Of a stretch of 64,000 nt of DNA, positions 35,527 through 43,802 are shown piece after piece (the first letter of the stretch is position 1; every line of letters starts with the position of its first letter). Location: positions 604,915 to 668,914 of the forward strand of contig NZ_JACDUR010000007.1 in assembly GCF_013761175.1 (NCBI RefSeq), written 5' to 3'. Source of the stretch: Nonomuraea soli (lineage in GTDB: Bacteria; Actinomycetota; Actinomycetes; Streptosporangiales; Streptosporangiaceae). A program made the translations under genes and the position numbers. Under the pieces are notes generated by a model. That model was not told the origin of the DNA. It saw only the letters and a list, made by a program, of their open reading frames with translations, and searched no databases.

Positions 35527-36897
35527 TCACGCGGACCAGACCTGTCCCGTGGGCGTGTCGGCGACCTTCACCCCCAGGGCGGCCAGTTCGTCGCGCAGCC
35601 GGTCGGAGGAGTGCCAGTCGTGCGCCTCGCGGGCACGTTCGCGCTGCTCCAGCAGCTCGGACGCGCCTGGGGGCAGCACCGGCGCCTTGCCGATCCGGCT
35701 CGACAACTCCAGCCCGAGCACGTAGTCGAGGTGGAGGAAGGTCTCGAACTTCGATCCCGGTGCGAGATCCGGTGAACGTTCGATCTCGCGCAGCACCCGG
35801 AGCGCGGCCGGAGTGTCGAGGTCGTCGGCGAAGGCGGTCTCCGCCTGCCGTACGAGATCGGTGGCCAGGGGCGCGGAGGGCGACTCTGCCCATTCGGCGA
35901 CGCGGGCGCGCCAGCGGCTCAGGGTGCGGTCGGCCGCGCGCAAAGTGTCCCACGTCAGGTTCAGCTGCTGGCGGTAGCGGTGTTCCATGAACGCCAGCCG
36001 TACGGCCAGCGGATCGAGGCCGGCCTCGGCCACGTCGGACAGCAGCACCACGTTGCCGGTCGACTTGGCCATTTTGCGCCCGTCGAAGAGCAGGTGCTCG
36101 CCGTGCACCCAGTGGCGCACGACCTCGGTGCCCGCGGCCGTGTCGGACTGGGCGCGCTCGTCCTCGTGGTGCGGGAAGCGCAGGTCGATGCCGCCGGTGT
36201 GGAGGTCGATGCGGTCGCCGAGTAGCGACAGCGACATGGCCGAGCACTCGATGTGCCAGCCGGGGAAGCCGGTGCCGCCCCAGGGGGTGTCCCAGACGAG
36301 CTCGCGGTCGGCGTGTTTCCACAGGGCCCAGTCGGCGTGGAACCGTTTGCGCGGGTCGACGCCTTCGACGCGGTGGCCTGGCTTGAGGTCTTCGAGCCGG
36401 TTGCCTGAGATCTCCCCGTAGGTGGGGAAGGTCTCGGCGGCGAAGAACACCGAGCCGTCGGGCACGACGTAGGCGTGGCCCTTCTCGATGAGCTTGGCGA
36501 TCAGCTCGATCATCAGGTCGATGGTCTCGGTGGCGCGGGGGGTGTGCTCGGGCGGGCGGAGGTTCAGGGCCGTGGTGTCGCGGCGGAAGGCCTCCTCGTA
36601 GAAGCGGGCGACGTCGAGCGTGGTGCGGCCTTCGGCGCGCGCCTGCATGACGATCTTGTCGTCGCCGATCTCGGCGTCGTCGACGAGGTGGCCGACGTCG
36701 GTGATGTTCTGGCACACCAGCAGCCGGGCCCCCTGCCGCTCCAGGATCCGCCGGATCAGGTCCGACAGCAGGTAGGAGCGCAGGTTGCCGACGTGGGCGT
36801 AGCGGTAGACCGTGGGCCCGCAGGTGTACATGCGGACCAGCCGGCCGGTCCTGATCTCTTCGACTTGACGGGTGCGCGTGTCGTAGAGCCGCAACAT
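35527..36897 (-). CDS. cysS: Cysteinyl-tRNA synthetase (possible paralogue)
   Basis: The 456-residue class-I synthetase has CGPTVYRYAHVGN (first zinc Cys plus HIGH-type motif), GFPGWHIECSAM, DLRFPHHEDERAQS (remaining zinc ligands) and KMAKSTGN in place of KMSKS. It is too long for, and lacks the sequence character of, the related mycothiol ligase MshC. The C-terminal end (SSDRLRDELAALGVKVADTP) is complete. It is 9 nt downstream of a DNA-binding protein gene, with its ribosome site in that gene's end. It is thus the last gene of the helicase operon. Whether the genome has a second cysS is unknown. Confidence 0.88.
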   Translation of the reverse strand: MLRLYDTRTRQVEEIRTGRLVRMYTCGPTVYRYAHVGNLRSYLLSDLIRRILERQGARLLVCQNITDVGHLVDDAEIGDDKIVMQARAEGRTTLDVARFYEEAFRRDTTALNLRPPEHTPRATETIDLMIELIAKLIEKGHAYVVPDGSVFFAAETFPTYGEISGNRLEDLKPGHRVEGVDPRKRFHADWALWKHADRELVWDTPWGGTGFPGWHIECSAMSLSLLGDRIDLHTGGIDLRFPHHEDERAQSDTAAGTEVVRHWVHGEHLLFDGRKMAKSTGNVVLLSDVAEAGLDPLAVRLAFMEHRYRQQLNLTWDTLRAADRTLSRWRARVAEWAESPSAPLATDLVRQAETAFADDLDTPAALRVLREIERSPDLAPGSKFETFLHLDYVLGLELSSRIGKAPVLPPGASELLEQRERAREAHDWHSSDRLRDELAALGVKVADTPTGQVWSA

Positions 36898-36906
36898 GAA
36901 CCGAGC

Positions 36907-38760
36907 CTACTCTCCGAGGTAGCCCAGAATGTCGCGGTCACCCCGCTCCCGCAGCCTCGTGACGATCTCCTCGCGCGCGGCGGTGTCGGGCAGGCCGATC
37001 CTGGCGCCGATGAGCCGCAGCCCCTCCGCCTCCGACTGCACCGGGGCGGTGTAGCCGATGAGGTGCAGGGCCCTGGCCAGCGGCGGGATGCCCGGGTGGG
37101 CGCCGGGCAGGAACCTGGTCAGCAGCTCGCCGCCGTCGGAGACGGTCAGGAAGACGTGGTCGCCGTCGGCCGCCTTGAACTCGGCCAGCACGTTGCGGAT
37201 CGAGCCCATCGTGGGCTGGTTGTGCCACGAGATGACCACGTCGCCCGAGGGCGCGGAGGCGGTGAGCGAGCCGCCGGGAGCCATGCCCAGGTAGGCGGCG
37301 AACCCGGTCGGCAGCGGCGAGCCGGAGCCGCGCAGGTGCTCGGCGTTGATGTCGACCCGGTGCCACCAGCGCCCGTCGCGCGAGCGGAAGCTGCGCCGCG
37401 TCTCGGAGACGTCCTTGCGGGGCTGGTACGGCTCGGCGGCCTCGGAGCCCGCGCCGCCCGTGCCCGCGACCCTGACCCAGCCGCGCTGGGTGCGTTCGAA
37501 GCCGGGGCCGCCCGCGTAGGCGCGCACCGAGCTCTCGCTCACGTCGTAGCGCGAGGTCAGGTTGGTCACGATCGTGGAGATGGAGGCCTCGCCCCCGGCC
37601 CGCTCGATCTCGCGGGCGATCATCTCGCGGATGCCCAGGTACTCGTCGCCGCCCCAGCGGGTCAGGCCGTACTTGTTGCGGTCGACCCGCAGGAAGCGCT
37701 CGTCGGCCGTCAGCTGGTTGCGGATGCCGACCAGGGAGTAGTCCTCGCCGATGCGCTCCTGGATCTCCTCGGGCGACAGCGGGTCGCCCGAGACGGCCAG
37801 CACCGCCTCGGCCTTCTCGTTGATCGAGCGCGGCCAGGGCACCACGTGCCCCTCGAACACCCGCAGGTGCGGCACGGCCTCGATCCAGCGTTCGGCCACG
37901 TCTTCGCGGACACCGAGCTGGGCGACCATGGCGACGGCCTCGGCGACGGGGTGCGGCCCGTCGGCGAACAGCTGGCGGGTCTTCTCCCTGAGCTCGTCGG
38001 AGCCGCCCACGACCAGCCAGCCGTCGGCCTGCTCGTACCCGGTCAGCAGTGTGCGCACGAAGCGCCAGGTCGGGATGTCGAGCGTCTTGAGCACCTCGTG
38101 GTGCCAGGGCACCGCGGCGGCCAGGTCGTCGGCGGGCACGGCGGAGCCGAGGCGTCCGCGCAGCCAGCTCACGTGCGCGACCAGGGCCTGGGCGTCAGGG
38201 GAGGCCAGCCAGCCGTCGACGTGGTCGCGCAGGTCGCGTTCGATCTGCCTGATGCGCTCGCGGGTGACGTTGAAACGCTGGGCCAGGTCGTCGAGGGTGA
38301 CCCGGTTGGCGGCGTAGAGCCGGTCGCGGGCGATGGCGCGCTGCCGCTCGTCGAGCGTGGTGAAGATCTCGTCGATCACCTCGGGCAGCGGCCTGTCGGG
38401 ACGGGCCGCGCGCACCTGGGCCGCCTGCGAGGGCGGCTCCAGCAGGCGCTCGAAGACGCCCAGGAAGAGCTTCTGCACGACGTCGCGGCCAAGCGACTCG
38501 GGCGTGCGCTCGCTCTCGGCGGGGTCGGACAGGCGCAGCAGTGGCAGGATGTCGCCGAGCACGAGGTGCCCCCAGCAGGCCGTCGCCAGGTCGGCCAGGT
38601 GGTCGGCCACCCGTGGAAGGCCGACGATGGCGCAGGCACGGTCGAAGGGGACCGCCTGCCACCAGGCTTCTGGCAGGTCGGCGTCTTCCGCGATCGGTGC
38701 GATCTGGCCGGGGGAGGTCCAGCGCACCGGTGGCGCAAGGTCGCTCAGGCTGAGATTCAT
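36907..38760 (-). CDS. Paralogue A: sigma-region-4-like and winged-helix protein
   Basis: The 617-residue protein has three parts. The N-terminal module (1-110: MNLSLSDLAPPVRW, GDILPLL) and the C-terminal module (DGRWWHRVDINAEHL to RLRERGDRDILGYL) are shared with the protein at 40626. Between them lie a sigma-region-4-like HTH (~134-180: LDDLAQRFNVTRERIRQIER) and one or two winged helices (EEIQERIGEDYSLVGIRNQL; RYDVSESSVRAY) that resemble HARE-HTH or RNAP delta modules. It probably binds DNA or RNA polymerase. There are no membrane segments. It lies between the helicase gene and cysS in one operon. No known family name was recognised. Confidence 0.75.
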   Translation of the reverse strand: MNLSLSDLAPPVRWTSPGQIAPIAEDADLPEAWWQAVPFDRACAIVGLPRVADHLADLATACWGHLVLGDILPLLRLSDPAESERTPESLGRDVVQKLFLGVFERLLEPPSQAAQVRAARPDRPLPEVIDEIFTTLDERQRAIARDRLYAANRVTLDDLAQRFNVTRERIRQIERDLRDHVDGWLASPDAQALVAHVSWLRGRLGSAVPADDLAAAVPWHHEVLKTLDIPTWRFVRTLLTGYEQADGWLVVGGSDELREKTRQLFADGPHPVAEAVAMVAQLGVREDVAERWIEAVPHLRVFEGHVVPWPRSINEKAEAVLAVSGDPLSPEEIQERIGEDYSLVGIRNQLTADERFLRVDRNKYGLTRWGGDEYLGIREMIAREIERAGGEASISTIVTNLTSRYDVSESSVRAYAGGPGFERTQRGWVRVAGTGGAGSEAAEPYQPRKDVSETRRSFRSRDGRWWHRVDINAEHLRGSGSPLPTGFAAYLGMAPGGSLTASAPSGDVVISWHNQPTMGSIRNVLAEFKAADGDHVFLTVSDGGELLTRFLPGAHPGIPPLARALHLIGYTAPVQSEAEGLRLIGARIGLPDTAAREEIVTRLRERGDRDILGYLGE

Positions 38761-38808
38761 CGAGGTCCAACCGGCAAGGGAGAGATATCCGCAGTTCAGG
38801 GTATGTGA

Positions 38809-40620
38809 TTAGAACGACAGAAACGGGCTGCCTCTCCCAAAATGGGAGATATAGAGCAAAGCTTTAGCCCGGGTGCACGCCACGAACAGCACGCTACGCT
38901 CGCGCTGCAGCGCCCTGGCGCGCGACCCGGGATCGTCGGGCGGTGGGTCGGGCACGATGCCCTCCGAGACGGCGAACAAGGCGACCCGGTCGAACTCCCG
39001 CCCCTTGAGCCCGTAGAAGGTGGTCACCAGGACGTCGCGGCCCTCCAGGAGCCTGCGCGCCCGCCTGGCCAGAGCCGTCGTGCGCGCCGCGACCGCGATC
39101 CGTTCCGGCGCCACCCCCTCGGCCAGCCACCCGTCGATCGTGGCGGTCAGCCCGTCGAGCTCCGCCTCGGGCGAGTCGTAGGCGCGGACCATCGGGCGCT
39201 CGCCATGACGCGTCGCGCGGTAGCCGTACAGCTCCGACACCCCCGTGACCAGGCCGTCGGTCGGCCCGCCGCCGCGCAGCCGTACGCCGAAGGACAGCAG
39301 CTCCTGCGGCAGCCGGTAGGAGAGCTTGAGCGTGTGGTGGGTCGCGACGATGCCGACCTGCTCCAGCGTCACCCGGTGATCGGTGACGCGCTGGTGCGGA
39401 TCGCCCAGCACGAAGAAGTCGTCGGCCGCGTGCGGGACGGCCGCGCGCAGCAGCCGCCACTGGGCCGGGCTGAGATCCTGCCCCTCGTCGACCACGATGT
39501 GCCGGTACGGCTTGCGCACCTCGCCGAGCAGGTCGCCCGGCGGGGCGTTGAGCAGCCGCGCCGCCTCCTCGGTCAGATCGGTCAGGTTGCGCGCGCCCGG
39601 ACCCACCAGGGCGGGCTGCCTGCCCTCCGCGTCGGCGACAAGGCGCAGCGCCAGATGGTCGGCGTTGTCGACATCGATGCGCTTGCGCACCGCCGCGTCC
39701 TCGACCAGCGTGTCCAGCCGCTTCGACAACTCCTCGCGCAGGCTCTGCGAGAACGTGTTCAGCAGCACCCTGCCCTCGCCGTGCGCCGCCAGATGGGCGG
39801 CCCTGTGCAGGGCGATCAGCGTCTTGCCCGTGCCCGCCGCGCCCGTGACCAGGACCGGGTGCTCGAAGTGCGAGCGGGCCAGGCGGTGCTGCGGCGGATG
39901 GAGGAAGGTGCACCAGTCGGGCGCGTCGAGACGCCGCTCCAGCTCGTCGACGTCACCCACGAACACCGCCCGGTCAGGGCTGCGCAGCAACGCCTGATAC
40001 AGGTCGTCGGGATCCACCGGGCCGGGATCGGCGTCGATCGCCCGGCACTCGTCCAGCTCCCGCCACGCCTCCGTGATCGTCCCGCCACGGGCCAGTACGG
40101 CCAGCGGACGATGCTGCGTCGGCGGCAGGAACGGCTCGATCGCCTCCACGTCGGCCTCGGTGGTGATGTGCCTGATCAGCGGCAGGATCCACACGTTGAT
40201 GCCGAGCGCCAGCAGATCACCGTCACAGACCGGGTCGAACAGCCGCGAAGCACCCGCCGACCGGCGCAGCGCCGGCTCCACCGAGCCCAGCGCCTGCGCG
40301 TCCCACTCCTCCACGACCCCGATGACCGAATTGACGCTGTACCTGTGCCGGTTGGCGAAATCCCACGCCTCGGCATCGGGCAGCGCGGTGACCAGCCAGT
40401 AGACGTCGCGCTGCCGTACGACCACACCGCGCAGCCCCTCCGCCAGGCGCAACGTCTGCACCCGCGCGTCCCGCGCCCCCCGCACCCTCTCAGGATGCGG
40501 GGCCCCCGCCGTACTGGCCAGGAACAGGCGCAACGCGGCCAGCGCCTGCCCGCGCCCGTGCCCGCCCACTGGCACGGCCAGTGCGCGGGGCAGATCGGGG
40601 CCGATCGCGAGCCGCGGCAT
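38809..40620 (-). CDS. SF1 (UvrD/Rep-like) helicase with RelE-like N-terminal domain
   Basis: The 603-residue protein has SF1 motifs: Walker A TGAAGTGKT (259-267), Walker B VVDEGQDLS (~376), GDPHQ (~406), LSYRLPQELLSF and motif VI FVACTRAKALLY near the end. Residues ~45-110 (ARVQTLRLAEGLRGVVVRQ, DVYWLVTALPDAEAWDFA) look like the RelE/ParE-fold domain seen at the N-terminus of a class of UvrD-like proteins. The helicase core is compact and lacks the large accessory domains of UvrD itself. The gene is 5 nt after paralogue C and 48 nt before paralogue A. Confidence 0.83.
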   Translation of the reverse strand: MPRLAIGPDLPRALAVPVGGHGRGQALAALRLFLASTAGAPHPERVRGARDARVQTLRLAEGLRGVVVRQRDVYWLVTALPDAEAWDFANRHRYSVNSVIGVVEEWDAQALGSVEPALRRSAGASRLFDPVCDGDLLALGINVWILPLIRHITTEADVEAIEPFLPPTQHRPLAVLARGGTITEAWRELDECRAIDADPGPVDPDDLYQALLRSPDRAVFVGDVDELERRLDAPDWCTFLHPPQHRLARSHFEHPVLVTGAAGTGKTLIALHRAAHLAAHGEGRVLLNTFSQSLREELSKRLDTLVEDAAVRKRIDVDNADHLALRLVADAEGRQPALVGPGARNLTDLTEEAARLLNAPPGDLLGEVRKPYRHIVVDEGQDLSPAQWRLLRAAVPHAADDFFVLGDPHQRVTDHRVTLEQVGIVATHHTLKLSYRLPQELLSFGVRLRGGGPTDGLVTGVSELYGYRATRHGERPMVRAYDSPEAELDGLTATIDGWLAEGVAPERIAVAARTTALARRARRLLEGRDVLVTTFYGLKGREFDRVALFAVSEGIVPDPPPDDPGSRARALQRERSVLFVACTRAKALLYISHFGRGSPFLSF

Positions 40621-40625
40621 ACGGC

Positions 40626-42761
40626 TCAGTCCAACAGGGCGAGCAGGTCGCGGTCGCCGCGTTCGCGGAGCCTGGCCTTCAGATCCGACAGGCTCACCGG
40701 GCCCGCCATCCCGATCCTCGTCGCGATCACCCTCGCCGCCTGGTCCAGCGTGCCCCCGGGAGCGGTGTAACCGACCAGGCGCAACGCCCTCGTGATCGGC
40801 TCCGCGCTGTCGGAGGCCACCGGCAGATGCCTGGCCCGCAGCACCCCCTCGTCCGACAACGTGAGGAACAGGTGGCCGCCCTCCTTGGCGCCGACATCCT
40901 GCAGCAACTTGCCGACCGACTCCAGCACCGGGCGGCCGTGCCAGCTCAGCGCCAGCTCACCCGCCGCACTGCGCACCGTACGGCTCTCACCGGGATTCAG
41001 GTTCAGGTAGGCAGCGAAACCGCTCGGCAGCGGGCACTCGCCACCCTGCAGCTGCTCGGCCGTGACATCCACCCGCAACCACCAGCGGCCGTCGGGCTGG
41101 CGGAAACAGCGCTTGGTCAGCGCCACGTCCTTCAACGGGCGGGCATCCTGCTGCTGCGGTGCCGGGGGCTGGAACGGCGGCGCCTGCGCCGGTTGCCGCG
41201 GCTGCGCCACCGTCAGCGTGGCCAGGACGAACTGCCAGGCCGGGACCTCCAGCGGACGCACCTCCAGGCGGTGCCAGTCGGCCACCTGGAGCAGCTGCTC
41301 CTTTGACGGCTTCTGGCCGACCGCGCGGCGCACCGAGTCGAGGTGCTCGCGGTACGGCGCCGCCTCCTGGCTGTCCAGCCACTGGCGCAGCCGGGCATGC
41401 AGATCGGCCTCCACGGCCTGCAGTTCGGCCGTGGGGACGGCGAACAGCTTGGCCAGCTGGTCCAGGGCCGAGGGGGCGTCGGTGAAGACGCGGTTCTGGG
41501 CGACGGCCCAGCTCTTGTCGTCGAGGCCGGCGAAGGCGGCTTCAACGAGCTCGTGCAGGTGGTGGGGGGCGCCCTCCGCGACGGCGGGGGGCTCCTCCAC
41601 GGGGTCGTGGGGCGCCTCGACCACCTCGGCCACCACAGGCTCGTCGGGCTGGGGCTCGTCGCGCTCGTGTTCGGGCTTGTCGTGTTCGGAGTCGGGCTCG
41701 TGCTCGGCCTCGCGCTGCGGGGCCTCAGGCGCGTCGCCTGACCCGTCGGCGTGCTGGGCCTCGGGCTCGTGGCCAGGCTCGTCGGCGTGCTGCGCCTCGG
41801 CCTCGTCATGCTGGGCCCCGGGCTCGTCCGCCCGCCCGGCCTCACCGTCGTCTGCTACCGGCTCGGCGGCGTGCACGGCCTCTGCCCCCGGCTCAGACGC
41901 CTCCGCCGACTCGTGCCCCGCGTCAGCGGGCTCGTGTCCGGCGGCCACCGGCTCCGCGTCGGCGTCCGCAGACTCGTGCGCCGCCTCTGCGGGCCGATGT
42001 GCGGCATCCGCCGACGCGGGGGCCGCCTCCGGCTCCTCCGCCTCGCCCTCGGCCGCCTCGCCGCCGCCGGCGGTCGCCTGAGCGTCTGCCGCATGCTCAG
42101 CGTCGGCCACCGACTCGGACGCGCCGTTCTCGTTCACCGGTTCGGCCTCGTTCAGCGGCCCAGCCTCGCTCACCGACTTCGCCGCGCCGTCCTTCACCGG
42201 CTCGGCCGATGCCACCGGCTCGGCGGCCAGCGCCGCGTTCGCCGTCGGCTCCGGAGCACGGGCCGCCGCCTTGTCTCCCGCCTTCTGGCGCCCCGGCTCG
42301 GGGCGGACGAGTGGCTCGGGCTTTTCGATGAGCTGCGGCGGTGACAGGGGCCCCGCCGCCGGCGCCAGCCGTACCAGGGTGGCCGAGAACAACGTCGACA
42401 GCACCTGACGCGCCTGGATGAAGGGCTGGTCCATCAGCTCGCGGCTGGTCAGGTTGAGCAGTCCCGCCCATGACCCCGCCCGGTCGAGGGCGATGGCGAC
42501 GTGGGGCTCGTCGGCCTCGTCGGGGTCGAGCACGTGCAGCGCGGGCAGTATGTCGCCCACGGCGGCGGCGGGCCAGTGCTCCAGGGCGATCTCCGTGAGC
42601 AGGTCGCCCAGCGGCTCGGGGCCGATCGCGGCCAGCACGCTGGGCATGGGCAGCGAACGCCACCAGGCGTCGGGCAGGCCGGGATGCGCGTTGAGCAGCG
42701 TGATAGCGGCCGCGTCGCTCCACCTCAACGGTGGTACGAGGTCACTCAGGCAGAAGTTCAT
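40626..42761 (-). CDS. Paralogue C: acidic-linker partner protein
   Basis: The 711-residue protein shares with the 36907-38760 product the N-terminal module (MNFCLSDLVPPLRW, LPDAWWRSLP, GDILPAL) and the C-terminal module (DGRWWLRVDVTAEQL to ARLRERGDRDLLALL). A middle segment, LDQLAKLFAVPTAELQAVEADL, aligns with the sigma-4-like HTH of the paralogue but has lost the recognition residues. The winged helices are missing. In their place is a ~260-residue linker very rich in Ala, Glu, Asp, Pro and His (about residues 150-410). It is probably a non-DNA-binding partner. It is the first gene of the four-gene minus-strand operon. Confidence 0.72.
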   Translation of the reverse strand: MNFCLSDLVPPLRWSDAAAITLLNAHPGLPDAWWRSLPMPSVLAAIGPEPLGDLLTEIALEHWPAAAVGDILPALHVLDPDEADEPHVAIALDRAGSWAGLLNLTSRELMDQPFIQARQVLSTLFSATLVRLAPAAGPLSPPQLIEKPEPLVRPEPGRQKAGDKAAARAPEPTANAALAAEPVASAEPVKDGAAKSVSEAGPLNEAEPVNENGASESVADAEHAADAQATAGGGEAAEGEAEEPEAAPASADAAHRPAEAAHESADADAEPVAAGHEPADAGHESAEASEPGAEAVHAAEPVADDGEAGRADEPGAQHDEAEAQHADEPGHEPEAQHADGSGDAPEAPQREAEHEPDSEHDKPEHERDEPQPDEPVVAEVVEAPHDPVEEPPAVAEGAPHHLHELVEAAFAGLDDKSWAVAQNRVFTDAPSALDQLAKLFAVPTAELQAVEADLHARLRQWLDSQEAAPYREHLDSVRRAVGQKPSKEQLLQVADWHRLEVRPLEVPAWQFVLATLTVAQPRQPAQAPPFQPPAPQQQDARPLKDVALTKRCFRQPDGRWWLRVDVTAEQLQGGECPLPSGFAAYLNLNPGESRTVRSAAGELALSWHGRPVLESVGKLLQDVGAKEGGHLFLTLSDEGVLRARHLPVASDSAEPITRALRLVGYTAPGGTLDQAARVIATRIGMAGPVSLSDLKARLRERGDRDLLALLD

Positions 42762-42873
42762 CCCGTTCCGTTCACCAGCCCCTCACGCCGCCGTCGCGGC
42801 GCAGCCGTACTCTTGCGGCCTCCGGAACAGACCATAGTCCGGCAAAACACCCATGTGCATCATGGACTACGTA

Positions 42874-43626
42874 TCAGCGTCGGACGGCGGCGAAGCGTAG
42901 GCGAACATAATCAGCCATCCATCCGGTCTCCCGGCGCAAGGCCGGTGCCGCGAGCTCATTGACTCGCCTCAGCAGCGGCTCGACCAGGTCCTTGGGCAGG
43001 CCTGCCAGGACGTTGGCGGCGAACATGCGCACCCAGTCGGCGGCACCGCCGGGGCATTCGTCAAGTGGCGTGGGACGGTCGAAGTATTCGAGAATGCGTA
43101 CGACGAACCCGTTCCTCTCGAGCCGTGCCGCGTATTCGGCGGGGGTGGGGAAGTACCACGGGAGTTCGGGTTCCGGAAGGCCGTAATCCCGCCAGGCCGT
43201 CGACATGGCCGCGGTGAGTTCCGCGCAGTTGCCCGATCCGCCCATCTCGGCCACGAATCTGCCGCCGGGAACGAGCGCCTCCCTGACGTTCTCGATGACC
43301 GCGTCGGGGTCGCGGCTCATCCAGTGCAGCGCCGCGTTGGAGAAGACGGCGTCGTACGCCTGGGCGACGGTGAAGTCGTGGCCGTCGCCGATGATGAAGT
43401 CGATGCCGGGAAACTGCGCCAGCGCCTTCTCGATCATCACCGGCGAGCCGTCGATGCCGAGGACCTGCGCGCCTCTGCTGGTGATCTCCGCGGTCAGCAC
43501 CCCCGTGCCGCATCCCAGGTCGAGCACCCTCTCGCCGGGTTGTGGGTCAAGCAGGTCGACCAGGGGCGCGCCCTTGGCCGAGACATAGCCGAAACTGCTG
43601 TCGTAGGCGCGACTGTTCCACCGCAT
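42874..43626 (-). CDS. Class I SAM-dependent methyltransferase
   Basis: The 250-residue protein has the SAM-binding motif VLDLGCGTGVLTAEI, the acidic residue in VLGIDGSPVMI and SNAALHWM, typical of trans-aconitate methyltransferase-like enzymes. The ATG at 43626 matches the usual start (RWNSRAYDSSFGYV); a TTG at 43650 would add eight residues. It is 112 nt upstream of the helicase operon on the same strand, and I see no clear link. The substrate is unknown. Confidence 0.85.
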   Translation of the reverse strand: MRWNSRAYDSSFGYVSAKGAPLVDLLDPQPGERVLDLGCGTGVLTAEITSRGAQVLGIDGSPVMIEKALAQFPGIDFIIGDGHDFTVAQAYDAVFSNAALHWMSRDPDAVIENVREALVPGGRFVAEMGGSGNCAELTAAMSTAWRDYGLPEPELPWYFPTPAEYAARLERNGFVVRILEYFDRPTPLDECPGGAADWVRMFAANVLAGLPKDLVEPLLRRVNELAAPALRRETGWMADYVRLRFAAVRR

Positions 43627-43726
43627 CAAGCTCGGTGTGTCGTATCGCAAGACAATCAGCTCACATTCTGAGACGTCATTCCCCCTGTGCGCTCACTTTA
43701 GGGCGTGAATGTCTCTACGACATATC

Positions 43727-43742
43727 AGTCACTTCTGTGACT
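43727..43742. promoter_or_regulatory. Small palindrome upstream of the methyltransferase
   Basis: agtcac (43727-43732) and gtgact (43737-43742) are complementary across ttct. It lies about 100 bp upstream of the methyltransferase start, in the gap after the binding-protein terminator. It may be an operator. Confidence 0.3.
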
Positions 43743-43755
43743 ATGGTCATCATGG

Positions 43756-43790
43756 GAAAGCCCCCGGCCCGAAGCGGGCCAGGGGCTTTC
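43756..43790 (-). terminator. Strong hairpin after the binding-protein gene
   Basis: gaaagcccc (from 43756) pairs with ggggctttc (to 43790), and the inner ggcccg pairs with cgggcc. The hairpin lies 13 nt after the stop of the minus-strand lipoprotein gene. It has no T-run, as is common in actinobacterial terminators. Confidence 0.75.
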
Positions 43791-43802
43791 GTCGTGAGCG
43801 AG

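Noticed and set aside
35527..36897. Mycothiol ligase MshC
   Set aside because: The length (456) and the Tag-like C-terminal helix region, together with the full CysRS motif set, fit cysteinyl-tRNA synthetase better.
41600..42250. Repetitive GC-rich DNA that could look like a repeat array
   Set aside because: It encodes the Ala/Glu/Asp-rich linker of protein C. The units vary and have no spacers, so it is not CRISPR.
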